Of a DNA stretch of 64,000 nucleotides, positions 10,536-23,400 are shown one piece after another. This DNA comes from Macrophomina tecta (taxonomy: Eukaryota > Ascomycota > Dothideomycetes > Botryosphaeriales > Botryosphaeriaceae): NCBI GenBank assembly GCA_024180945.1, contig JAKSGN010000036.1, positions 186,001 through 250,000 on the forward strand. The letters are read 5' to 3'. Position 1 is the stretch's first letter; each line of letters begins with the position of its first letter. The position numbers and the translations under genes were made by a program. The notes beneath the pieces are model-generated. The model saw only the letters and a list, made by a program, of their open reading frames with translations. It was not told the origin of the DNA and did not search any database.

Positions 10536-13416
10536 GAAGGCGCCCTCGCCGTAGCTTACTTATAGCCTATATTCCGTCTATATTTCGCTTACGTTTTAGC
10601 TAGATATTTTAGGGAATAGAATTTTCTTTAAGATAATTCTATAGAAGCTTTTTATAATTATCTAGCTTCTCTTTCTACTTCTATTTATTATATTTATAGG
10701 GCTAGCTAAGCTATTTAAGTAAGTATTATCTTAGTAGCCCTTCTTTATAGGCTACTATAGCTTTAACTTCTTAATATTTACTATCATCGATTTCTTTAAC
10801 TAGTAGCGGTTAGAACTCTAGCCTTACCGTATAAGCTTCTAGTAATATAACGTTAAAAATAGTATATAGCCGGGATATAGATTATAGTAGATCTAAGTAA
10901 TAGGTCTAGAAGCTAATCTTCTCTAGAATCTAAAATAGCCCTAGATAACGGTTATTAAGTTTCTTATAAGGCCGTTTAGTTTTAATATTTCTTACTAAGA
11001 GAAGGACTAGTTATCTAATATTAAAATATATTTTAGTTTAGTTTCGGTTATAATATTTCGTTTAGAGCTCCTAGAAGTATCTAAGAAATTCTACTGCTAA
11101 TTTCTATACTTTTTATATACTTTCTACGTGCTTTTTAGCTACTTCGGCCGATTTAGTTAGGGAATTTCTATTAAGGTTATTCTAAACCCCGTTCTAGAAG
11201 TTAGATTCTACCCCCATATCTAGTTAAACTAGTGCGAAGCCTATAGAAGAGTAGATTTTCTAGTTATAGGCGTATAAAGCCTACTAGAGAAACTTTACCT
11301 AGTCTAACTAGTTCTAAGAAGTATAGTAGCGTAGATACGCCTCTAACTCTTAATTTTATCTCTCCGTTTAGCCGTTTATCTACGGGTAAAAGAAGATACT
11401 TAACTTATACTTAATTCTAAGATTATAGTATAATTCGCTCTAGAACTAGCTCGTAAACGTTAAGCCCCTATCTAAGACTAGGCTATTAGGCGGCCTAAAT
11501 TATATAAAAACATTATTTACGATAAGGTTTATAAGCGTTACTTTATTAATCGTCTTTCTAACTAGTAGATAACGTATATATTTAGTAAAGCGGTTAACGA
11601 GTATAAGAACTATATTATATACTTAACTATCTCGTTCTACGGATTTTAATAGATCCGTAATAAAGTTAAGAGAGTAGTATCTATAAAGTTAAATAGCTAC
11701 TAGTAGTAGCTATAATAATCTATAAGGTTTATACTGGTGAGTCTTATTACGTTAGTAGATATTATAGCTTTATACGTATTTTCTAACGTCCGCGGTAATG
11801 CCTTTCTAGTAGTACTTTCTAGAAAGTACTTCTTAGGTATAGCGGATACTATAATAGCTACTACTTAGATTATTATAATTTCTAAGTAGGATTTCCTTAC
11901 GTAGCGAAGTATATTTTAGCACGTATATTCGCTCTTTATAGTATAGAAGTCCTTACTCGTCGATTATATACTAATTATACGCTAAAAGTATCTTTTTTAT
12001 AAGCTATTCTTATACGTTTACATAAAAGGCGTCCCTTCGTTACTTAACGTAAATAAAATTAACTAATAATTTAAGAGTAGCTTCGAATGCTATTTTAGTT
12101 ATAGCGGCTACTATTACTATAGACTAAAATATAAAGCTTTATACTAAGCTCATATTAGCTTTCTCGTAGTAAGTATATACTAAAAGTTCTATATTTTTAT
12201 AAGTAAACTCGTCGTACTTCTTATAAGTAATGGAATAGACTAAAATAGTTTAGTAATTAGTACCGCTATTTATACGTAGATTTTTCTTATACTCTTAGCT
12301 AGAGTTCTTAATAGTATATAAAGATTTTTCTAACCCCTAAATCTAGAGTTTATATTATAGTATAGGTAATATAGTATTAAGGTAGATATATTTATCACCC
12401 TTTTTAAAGCTAAGGGTATAGTCTAGATGCCTTAAAAGAGCGTTCACTAAATTAGACTTACTTAGCTTATATTTAATATTAAAATCAAATTTAGCTAAGA
12501 CTTCAGCGTACTAAGTCTATCGAGCCGTAAGACTCTTAGTTATTATAAAATAATATAGATTATTATAATTAGATAATACCCGTACTAGTATTTATACGTA
12601 TACTAGATAAGGCCTCTAATACTTAAAGTACTATATAATAGCGTAGAGTTTCTTATTATAGATATTATATCATATTTTAGCGCTAGTAAACTTATAGCTA
12701 AAATATATAATAGGGTACTAGTAGCGCTAGTTATTCTTTCTATCTAGTAGTTAAAGAAGAATACCGTCGTAGATATAGTCTAATACGTTAGTAATTAGTA
12801 TAACTAGAAGATTCGGGTTATAGTACTATAGTATAGAAGCCTACGTAAAGTATACTTTTAGTCTACTAAACGCCTACTTTATTTCTATAGACTACTTTTA
12901 GGGCTTATACTATTTAGTTAGTCTTTTTTTTTTAGCGCTTATTTAGTCTCTAGATTAGAATTCTAGGCTACTTCTTTTAATAAGCTTATTAGCAGCTAAA
13001 TTATTATAGAGTAATTCTATATAAAGCGCCTATAAAAATTAGCGAAACCTAGAAAAATCTAAATATTACGGTAGCTTTACGGCTTTAGCTAGTTCTTAAT
13101 AGCTTTAACTCTTACGAGGTCTATAATAACCCCCTAGAAAATAACGATAAAGCCTAGAAACTTAACGTACTTTATATAAAAGCTATATTTAGATAGTTTT
13201 ATATAGAGGTTCTAATTATATAATCTTTAGAGAATACGTTTAACGTACTTAGCGTACTAAGACTTATTCGCTAAGTATATAAGTATATTATCTAAGTAGA
13301 CTATATAAATTATATTTACTAGGCCTTCTAGGGCTCGGTAGATATATAACTAGAAGGTTATAAATACATTAGTTAAGCTAAATAATATAACTAAATACTT
13401 ATAATACCTATAACGC

Positions 13417-13609
13417 TATTAGAATAATAGGCCCTAGTATACCCTTAGAGTACTTATACTGTGCGTTCTACGTGCTTATTACGTGCTACGCACGGGCCCC
13501 TAGTATATAATACTACTAAGGGGTAAATCCTATACTACTAAGAATTTATATCTAAGAATATACGACTCTTCTAAAGGCTTTCTACTTATAACTAGTCTAT
13601 TTACTTATA
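13417..13609 (+). repeat. 5' LTR of element X
   Basis: 193 bp, same length and orientation as 32222-32414. The two differ mainly by G/A and C/T changes, as expected of RIP. Confidence 0.9.
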
Positions 13610-15689
13610 ATTAAATCCTTCTTAATTCTTTTTAAAAAAGTAGCCGGCCTTAAAGGGCTATATATAATAATTTTAACGAAAAGAATAATTTTATAATAAT
13701 AAAAATAAGGGGCTAATAAAGCCGTTTAAATACTTAAGGTGAACGAATAAAAATAAGCTTATTAACCCCTAAAGGCTATTAAACGCTAATCGTCGATAAA
13801 AGTACCTAGGGCATTAAATACCTAATAGGCGATGCGGCCGAACTAGAAACGCCTATAGCTATTAACGAACTATAACGCTTACATAGCGTATCTACGAAAG
13901 GTATATTAAAAGCTAAGGTTCTAAAATATCTTAACCACGTTAAGGTTCTATAATAGCTATAAGCGGCCCTTAATAGTGAACTATCTACCATTTCTATACT
14001 AAACGTAGGCGAAACGTATATAAAAAGTAGAGTAGACAATAGCGAAAAGCGACTTAATCTTCTCGTAAGAAATCTATCTCTAAAACTTAAAGATTTTACT
14101 TAGGGCTTATACGACTTATAGACGAATACGGTAGAGATATATTTTAGTATATACTAGGCGAATAAGAACTACCTTAGAAGAACTCTTTAGACTACTAAAG
14201 AACTATCTAAATATAAGACCCTCTTTTAGCACGTCTAAAGATATCTAATAAACTAAAAGAAACTAGTACTACTCTAGTAGAAGTTTAAAATATTAGTATA
14301 GAATTATATTTATAATTCTATTATCTACCGCCTTAATAATGCTATTAGTTATTATACTACGATAATAAAGAAGGGCTAGAAGTTTATAGAATTCTACGTC
14401 TAAATAAAAACGTACGAGGATAAATTTACGTATTAAATTTAAAATGTAGATTATTATATTAACTAGATTTACTCTTAGCTTCTACTATTTATACGTACGA
14501 AGCTTATGCGCTAGTCTTTCCTTACTAGGATATAGATAGAAGAGGATTTAGTAGCTAAAATCTAATACGTTAAGTAAATACTAGAGGTAATAAGGCCCTA
14601 TAAAAAGAGCGAGAACAAATAATAGTTATAGAAAACTAAGCATTCTTTTACTACTTTTAGCCTAGGACGTAACGGTCCCTATAAGGGTTTTAGAAATAGT
14701 AAGAAGACTAAAGAAAACTAAAGATCTAAAACTTTAGCTCTTTTAAAGAATGTAGGTAATTCGTATAGATTTAGTACCCTAAACGTAGGTAAAAAGTAGA
14801 CTAAAGGCTACGTTAACTAAATAAACTATAAAGATAAGTAAGACTTAAGAAAAGAAAAGCCCTAATCGCTTTTCTCTTTTTCTTACAGTTAGGGCCTTAA
14901 ACGAGAGGTAGTTTAAAATATATAAAAATTATTACTTTAATAGAAACCCTATCTGGTCCTACTAAAATTTAAGTATTAATAGATTATAGTTACGACCTAA
15001 ACCTTATATTTCTTAAATACGTAGAGCAATTTATCTTATAAAATATATAAGCTAGTACTAGGCTGTCTACCCATCTTCTTAATAATACTACTATTATATT
15101 ACACGACTCTTATTATATAGGGGTTACTACGTGCGACTTAGGGGGTGCTACGCGTACTATTAAATTCTAACCTTACTAGAGTAGCTTATTTACGGGCTAT
15201 AATACTATACTTAGTATACCCTAGCTCGGGGCTACTAGGCCGGTTATCGATTTTAGAAGAGAAACGTTTTACTAGAGTATAAATTCGCTAGAGCGTATAT
15301 ATCTAGTAAGCGCTACTAAATTATTCTAGAACTTAGAACTAGAGAAGCCTATTTACTTTTTCTAGCTATTTAACTACTAGCTCTCGCCTATAAATAATCT
15401 AAAAAGTTAAAGAAATAACTTTAACTCTTTTATAGCCCTCTCGCGGGCGAAAAGTATACTAAATATACGTAAAAAGTAGGGCGGGAATAACTAAAATCTA
15501 AAAGAGCTTTTATCTAACTAAACTCTCTTTTATCTACGGGGGCTATACTTCCGTATCTAAAGAGTATACGAACCGTATAAGAAACTCGCCGATTTAGTAG
15601 ATATACTACTAGCTAAGATAGCTAAAGAGGTCTATAATAAGATTTTAGATACTTATAAAAAGTACTTAGACGTATTTTTAGATAAATAA

Positions 15690-16560
15690 GCTACTAAGCT
15701 ACCGTAATATACTAAGTTTAATTATACTATTAATTTTATTATAGATTTTAAGCTATCGTTAATACTCCTATATAAACTCTTCTAATCTAAACTACGAATC
15801 CTTAGAAAATACATTAATAAGGCCTTAAAATAGGAATAGATTAGATATAGTAAGTCGCCTATAGGCGCGCCTATTCTCTTTATTCCTAAGGTAGACGGCA
15901 CTATATAGTTATACGTAGATTATAGGGGCCTAAATAAGGTTACGGTTAAAAATAGCTATTTTATACTACTAGTAGGCGAGCTACTAGACCGTCTAAGTAC
16001 CGTAAAGATCTTTACTAAACTAGACCTACGCGATACTTATTACTAAATCCGTATAAAGAAAGGTAATAAGTAGAAAATAGTATTTAAAACGCATTACGGG
16101 TATTACGAGTATCTAGTTATACTATTTAGCTTAACTAATATATTCGTAATCTTTTAGTTATATATTTACCGAGCCCTAGAAGGCCTAGTAGATACAATTT
16201 ACGTAGTATACTTAAATAATATACTTATATACTTAGCGGATAAGTCTTAGTACGTTAAGTATATTAAATATATTCTCTAAAGATTATATAATTAGAATCT
16301 CTACGTAAAACCATCTAAATATAGCTTTTATATAAAGCACGTTAAGTTTCTAGGCTTTATCGTTACCCCCTAGAAGGTTATTATAGACTCCGTAAGAGTC
16401 AAAGCTATTAAGAACTAGCTAAAGCCGTAAAGCTACCGTAATATTTAGATTTTTCTAGGCTTTACTAACTTCTATAGGCGCTTTATATAAAATTACTCTA
16501 TAGTGGTTTAACTACTAACTAGTTTACTAAAAAAAGCAGCCTAAGATTCTAATCTAGAAG
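15690..16560 (+). pseudogene. Reverse transcriptase of element X, RIP-inactivated
   Basis: Translated traces show the gypsy RT order: [47 protein letters not shown], then a YGYYEYLV-like block. Multiple stops replace likely Gln and Trp codons. The frame is cut at 16564 by element B and resumes at 28416. Confidence 0.8.
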
Positions 16561-16564
16561 CTAA

Positions 16565-16766
16565 TATTAGAATTCGCTTTCTAAATAAATTAAGGCCTTA
16601 TAGAACTTTAAAAATGAGATATATAAAAGTAGTTAATTATTATAACTAGAATGCCTTTCGGCGGCGGCTATTTATCTACGCTATACTATCTTTCTTCTCT
16701 AGGCGGCTCGAGGCCACTACTATTTTAGAAAAGAACCTTCTTTTTACTAACTACCGTATTCTAATA
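16565..16766 (-). repeat. 3' LTR of element B
   Basis: 202 bp, matching 28209-28410 over its whole length. In the element's own orientation this is the downstream LTR. Confidence 0.88.
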
Positions 16767-16789
16767 TCTAGGCGAGTAGATTTTAATAG

Positions 16790-19700
16790 ATCGTAATCTA
16801 TTATAGTTCTTAGATACGGAAAGTTAATTAGAGAGGAAAAAAAAGCTAGAGAAATAAAAAAAAAGAAAAGAAAAATAAACTCTTTATATTACTTCTTCTA
16901 TCTATTATCTTCTTCTAAAACATTATAACTTAAAAACTAAAAAGAAAAGAACTTTTTTTTTTTTTTTTTATATCCTAGACCTTCGTATCGCCGTACTAGT
17001 CTATAGAAGGTACTAATAAGAAAGAAAAGGCGAAGAGAATACTTTATAGTAGAGCGGGGATTTTCTTTTTCTAAATTAGTAGTTTAATTATTATACTTAG
17101 AATAGATTTTTCTTCTTAGAGAAAAAGAGAATAATCGCTAGTAGCTAGCGATTCTACTTCGTTATTAGAGATTAAGATAATTTTATCTAGCTTAGCTTTC
17201 TTTAGTATCTTCTAGGGTAAATAAAATTCTAGCGGTACCGAGCGTTTTTTATTTCTAGATATCTCTAGCTTCGGCTAGCGTTTTTTTTTATTAGTATAGA
17301 AGCGCTGCCTAATTACGATATATTAGTCGATATCGCGTTATATAGCGTGCTTATAACGCTCTAGAAATATAAACTAAGCTTCTAAAGCTTAGAGTTCTTA
17401 GGTTAGTAAAATATTCTTTTAATCTATAAAGTATTATAACGCCTTTTATATTCTATCTTCTGGGAAGATCTTTCTCGTAATCTTAGAAATTACTACGCTA
17501 AAGTTAAGAGTACCCGTAGCGTAATCTTTAGTTATAGTATTAAAGCTATTCTATAGAATATTCTTCTATAACTTAAGTCCGCTATAGAGGGCTTTAATAT
17601 TATACTTTAAATAATTCTAAGTAAGTATATTTATAACTTAGCTTATATATTTTATAAGAGATACTAGTATCTCTTTCTAGCGCTCGATTTATACTTTTAT
17701 AGCTACGAATATAGTCTATTTAACTCTCTTTAGAATTTTAGTCGCTTAGGCGATTTATTAGAAGGTAACTCGATATATAAATTCTAGATATCTAATAGAG
17801 GCTAGGATTTTTTTTATTCTTAAAAGCTCTTCTAACTCGTTATTAATTTTAGATCTAGTCTTTCTTCGTAGGGGTAGTATTAGGGTCTCTATTACTTTAT
17901 TATTATTATCTAGGTCTAAGAAGTTCTTTTTTTTAAGGCGGGTAGTCGTCTTTATAGTTATAGTCTTTATAGTTCTTCGTAACTTCTCTATAAATACCCT
18001 CTTAGTTATAATATAAATTCTATATCTCTTTACACTCTTAATAAGAGATCTACTAGAAGAGTCGCTATTATTATAAATAATAAGATAGTTTATAATTAAG
18101 AAAACTGCGTTATAGATAGTAGCTTTTATGGCCTAAAAAAAGTTCTTCTATACTTATTAATTTAGTATATATATTAGCTTTTCTATAATAGCAATATTTT
18201 TATTATAGTAGACCTTACTTCTCTTTAGTATTTTAATATTAATGACGTCGCTTAGCTTCTCTATAGTAACCTTATCGAGTAGAGAAATATTAATTACAAA
18301 GAGGCGTTCTATAATATTAGTAAAATATTTTAGCGACGTCGTATTTCTAGTTAAACTAGGGCAGGCTACTATTTTACGCACTTTCTACTAGTAGTTTTAT
18401 TAATTTAAATATATTAAGAACTTCTTATTAAGTCTAAAGAGGTAGTCTTCTTTTTTATATCTAGCGAGAATCTTCTAATAAGCGGTTTTATAAGTAATAG
18501 AAGAGTTAAACTGCTCTAAATTAATCTTACGAACTAGCTTAGGCAGGAATAGTATATTAAAGTTATTATAGCTATATAGTTCTACGGTCTTATAACTAGA
18601 ATTATACTAGGGGCGAGTCTTCTTAGCTATCTAGATAGCGCTCTTATTTATTAATTTAATTAATAACTAAAAGCCTACAGAGCCGATATAAACGTAGCTA
18701 TTATATATACTAAAGATTATTTTAATATCGTCTAAGAATTACTAGATAAGGGCTAGCTTTTTAAGAGGCTCTATTATAACTAAGAGACCGTTAATAGTAG
18801 TAAAATTTCTAGGCTAGAGCTCGTATAGATATCGTAATAGAATAATTCTAGTTTAAAGTACTATACGAATAATCTAGTAGGCTAAATTACTACTTAGAAT
18901 AACGTTCTCGGGCGGGAGATTATTAGTCGTAATAATTATATTAGTATTATATAGTTTTATTAAATATAGTTCTCTATATTTCGCTACCTTCTTTTACGTT
19001 ATTACCCGTTGTACTACTTCTTATAAATAATTATTATTAAAATACTATATATTCTTCTTAGCGGGGTAAAAGAAAGGGGAGATTTTCTTATTTATCGCCT
19101 TTAGTAGCGCTATTTCGGGATTAGAAAAGATTAAACGTATAGATATTAGTAATTTTATTAGTTATTTAGATAGAATATAGCTTTACGTACTATAAGAGAG
19201 GTCTTAGAGAAGTTTTTAGAGAAATTTAGCTTTCTCTTTATTAAATTTATCTACTTTAGTATTTTATAAGGTAATTCTATTTAGTAGTATCGCTAAGACT
19301 AATTCTTTAAGTTTATAGGTACGTAGTAACTAGAAGAGGTAGTTTCAAAATATTATTTTAGTAAAGACGATAGAACCGACGTAGATAGCTTCTAGTTTCG
19401 AATTATTATTTATAGAATTAGTTAATTCGAGGAAGCGGGCGAACTTTTCGTTATTATAATAAAAGTCGAGAATCGCCTATAAATTAGTTTTAGAGGTAAG
19501 GATTTGCTAAATATAATCTAGAAAGTATCTTAGGTCGTAGTACTTATCTTTTGAGTTAAGAAAGCCTAGGTAATAGTAGTTAATAAAGTATATAATTAAC
19601 TATATAATCGTTTTATAAAGATTAAGGGAGGCGATTAGAATAGAAGATTACTTAAGAATATTAATAATTATATTAATAATCGCCTTCTCTTAGGTAATAA

Positions 19701-20450
19701 CGCTAATCCCGGTAAAAAGGTTAGTAATTACTTAGGAGATTTAGCGTTTCTAGGTCCTATATATAGCGTCGCACGCGGCTAGAAGTTTAAAAGAAAGGGC
19801 GGTTATAAGCTACTTATTCGTTATAGTCTTATCTAGGGTGAGCTAGAAGTCGAAATACTTAGTAAGAAGCTATAGAATATTATTAAAGTTATAAAAACTT
19901 ATAGAATTATCCGTCGTAAAATAATCCGGCCTTCGGGCGCGGATTATATTAATAATTAAGTAAGTAATAGAAAAATAAAGCGTCTCTAATAAGGCTAGTA
20001 AACTAGAAAAGCGGTTACTTATATTAGTATACTAGTATCTTTAGTAGAAGAAGAAAGCGTAAAAGTTAGTAATTTTATTCTCTATAAAATCGCGAGGTAT
20101 AAAAGTTATAGAGCTAGTTTATAGAAAAGAGAAGAAAGAACTATAGTTAGTAATTCTTAGTAGATATTCGTAAGTAGCGATTACCGCTATAGAATTCGTT
20201 AGGCTTATTCTTTATATATATTATTTATAGATCTATAAGGGAGGAATTTTATATTTATATCTATTTAGATAAAAGAATACGTATTAGTATAAAAAGATCT
20301 TATTTTAATATTTACGTCGGTCCGAGCATTAAAGTAGTAATTTTAGAAGGTATATAAGTATTCTTACTAATACTTTTACTAAGGGTTCGATTTCTATAGA
20401 GAAATATAATTTTAGCCTATAGTATTATTATTATACTATTTATAGTTATT
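16790..20450 (-). pseudogene. Extra sense-strand ORF region of element B, unknown product
   Basis: Between the end of pol (near 20455) and the 3' LTR the reverse strand holds a long region where one frame runs for hundreds of codons. Its stops are almost all TAA/TAG of the kind RIP makes from Gln and Trp codons. Readable traces include INKKISPFFYPAKKN, YNTNIIITTNNLPPENVILSS and the uninterrupted 74-residue frame at 18157-18381. I do not recognise a domain. It could be an env-like third ORF, a captured host gene or a second nested element; no clear signal peptide or fusion-protein-like pattern was seen. Confidence 0.5.
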
Positions 20451-23400
20451 TTTATTTAGTTCTACACCTGCCTCTAATCGGGCAGTTAGGCGCGGTAACT
20501 AAATACTTTACTTTAAAATCTTAGATAAGCTTTTTTACTTACTTTAACGCGTCTTCTTCTAGCTAGCTATTATAGGCTAGTTCTTAGCTCTTTTATTATA
20601 CGAAGTATTTTCGTTTTATCTTATTCCGGACCTATACTTCTCTTTTATTAAGAAGTCTTTTAATCTTATATAGCGAATTAGGCTAATTCTAGTCTATAAG
20701 AAATTTTAGTTTAGAATACTTCTAGTTTCTTTTATAGGGATCTATATTCTTAGAGGCTAGCTCGAGCTACGTAATAGAGATAACGAAATAAATCTTTTAT
20801 ATATTAGATAATTCTAACTTATAGACTAGATTTTTAATTATTCTCTTAACTTTAAAAGGGCCTTAGCGTTAGTAAAAGAATTTTTAGTCCGCATATTCTT
20901 TTATCTTATATTCTTAGTAGAGTTTTACGAATACTAAATCTTCTTTCTTTAGACGGAGGGGCTTATATTTAATATTATAGCGGGCTTTCTAGCTTATAGC
21001 TATAAAACTAATTACCTTCTCTACTTCTTAGCGTATAGCGTTATAAAGCTACGCTCTATCTTCTAGTACTTTTATAAAAGCCGAGAGAGGATCTAGTTTA
21101 ATATTTATATTATAGAGTATCTAGTTTAGGGAGAAGCTAGTAGTAGCGCTTACCGCGTTATTAAAGACGGCTTAGAGATATAAAAGAGCCTTAGTCTATT
21201 CGCAGTTCGGATTTACTATAACGTAGTACTATAATATAATCTCTACGGTTTAATTACTTCTTTCTAATTAGCTATCTACTTAGGGATAATATACCGTCGT
21301 AAAATAGCGTACGATTTCTATTACTTTATAAGCTTTCTTCTAAAAGCGGAAAATAAAGCATAGATCTTAGTTTATAATATAGATTCTAAGAAGTCTCTAT
21401 TCGTAGAAGATAATCTTCTTTATATATTAGTTTATCTATTTTTTAGCGCTCTAGTTCTTCTTATCTTTAACTAAGAGAATAGCCTTTATAGCTTTATAGA
21501 TAATAGTAAGAAGCGTATTAAAGGCGTTCTTTATTAATAGTATTTTCGTAATAAAATCTATTATCTAGACTTCTCTTAGAATAGAAGAATTTTAAATTAG
21601 ATAAAGTTTCTCGTACGGCACGTAGTGCTTTATTATATATAATTAGTATTTCTAGTACTATACTAAGTACGCTTATAATTTTTTTATTATATTCTTAATA
21701 AAAATTATAGGCCTAATACGGTTATACGTTCTCTAGTATCCGCTATAATATTATTTATTATATACTATTTCGAATATCTCCTTTTTAACTATAGAGAAAA
21801 TATAAAGGCGATATCTTTCGTTTTCTAGATCTATATAGTAGATTATTTTATTTCTTAGAAAGAATTATAATTTTTATATAGTCTTTAGATTTTTATTCTT
21901 TTTTATAGTATCTATATAAAGCGTTCTCGTAAGCTAATATAGTTATACTTAGCGTTACGCGGCCTTTTTTTATATTCTCGGGCCGTTAGTCTCGGCCGTA
22001 TTTTTTAATTCCGCCTAGGGGGCGTTCGTTAGGTTTAGAAGAAAGTTTCAGTATTTTCGCTTTCTTCTTTACGTTATTATATCTAGCCGTAACGCGTTTT
22101 CTATTAGCGAATTCTTCTCTAGTGCGACTATCTTCGCGATTTTATTATCTACTTACTCTTCTTCTTTATCGCTACTCTCTACTTCTAGTCTCGCGTTCTT
22201 AATTAGTAGCGCTTTATTATTTTATACTATATATTAAGCCTCTTTTAGGGTTTTATATTTTTAATATATTTCTATTTTCTCTTACGCTTATTTCTATACT
22301 AACTTTTCTAGTTCTTCCGCGTTTCTTCTATATATATTCTTTTTATCTATTTCTCTTATTTTATCTAGAATCTCTAATATTCTTCGCTAGTACATATTTT
22401 TATAATATTTCTTAGCGATACACTTCTTTATCTTATCCGGTATTTCTATTATAGTAACTATAAAGATTAGCGTAAAATCTAATAAATTTTTATTTTTATT
22501 ACTCGTTTCTTCTCGCTTCTTAATTAGATAGCTTAGAGTATTAGGTACTAAGTAGGTTCTACCGAAATAATACTATACTTTTATTATAAATTATAAAATA
22601 TACTAGCTAGCTATAACTAGCTTTAGGTTTATCTTATTAGTAGCTAAGGTCGTTTATAAATTATAATACTACGCGATAAAGATTACTACGTAGTAATCTA
22701 TAAAAAAATAAGCCTTCTTTACTAATTCTATATATAATAGATACTTAATTTTTCGTAGCGTTTATACTATTTCTACTACTTTAAGTTTTATTAGCTAGTA
22801 CCGGGTCTTCGCTAGTTTTAATACTCTAGAAAGAAATAGAATTAGTTAGATCTTTTTATTAGGCTAGAATAGTATTTTTTCTTCTTACGTTACTAACTCC
22901 GGGTTATCTTTAATATAATATACTAACGCTTCGATTTTCTACTTAGATATATTAATATCGATATATAACTACCTATTAGAATCGTAGTATATAAGCTATA
23001 GAGAATCTTTTAGATATTTTCTTATTATATTATACGCTACTATACGATTCTCTAACGGAATTATCTTAGTTCGCTTAGTATACGCCTTTCTAGCATTTTC
23101 TTTCTTTAGACTCGCTCTTAATAAGGTGGTCTTATAATCCATTAAAGATTTAATAATTATAGCATAGTAGGAAATTTTCGATTATAGAAACTCTATAGCG
23201 CTAATTTAGTATTTAAGTTACTTTAATATTTTTAAAAAGAATATCTTTACTAGCGCTTTAGTTCTCTCTTATATAGAACCTAGTCTAAACGCGTCTACCC
23301 TTTATCTAAGAAGCGTTATATATAGGTATTTAATAAAACTCTTAGTTAGAAATAAGCTAATGCCTATACTATCTAGTTTACTAAAAACTCGATCTAGGTA

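Noticed and set aside
13806..18381. Short ORFs at 13806-14039 and 18157-18381 as independent genes
   Set aside because: They are open stretches within RIP-mutated retrotransposon coding regions, not separate genes.
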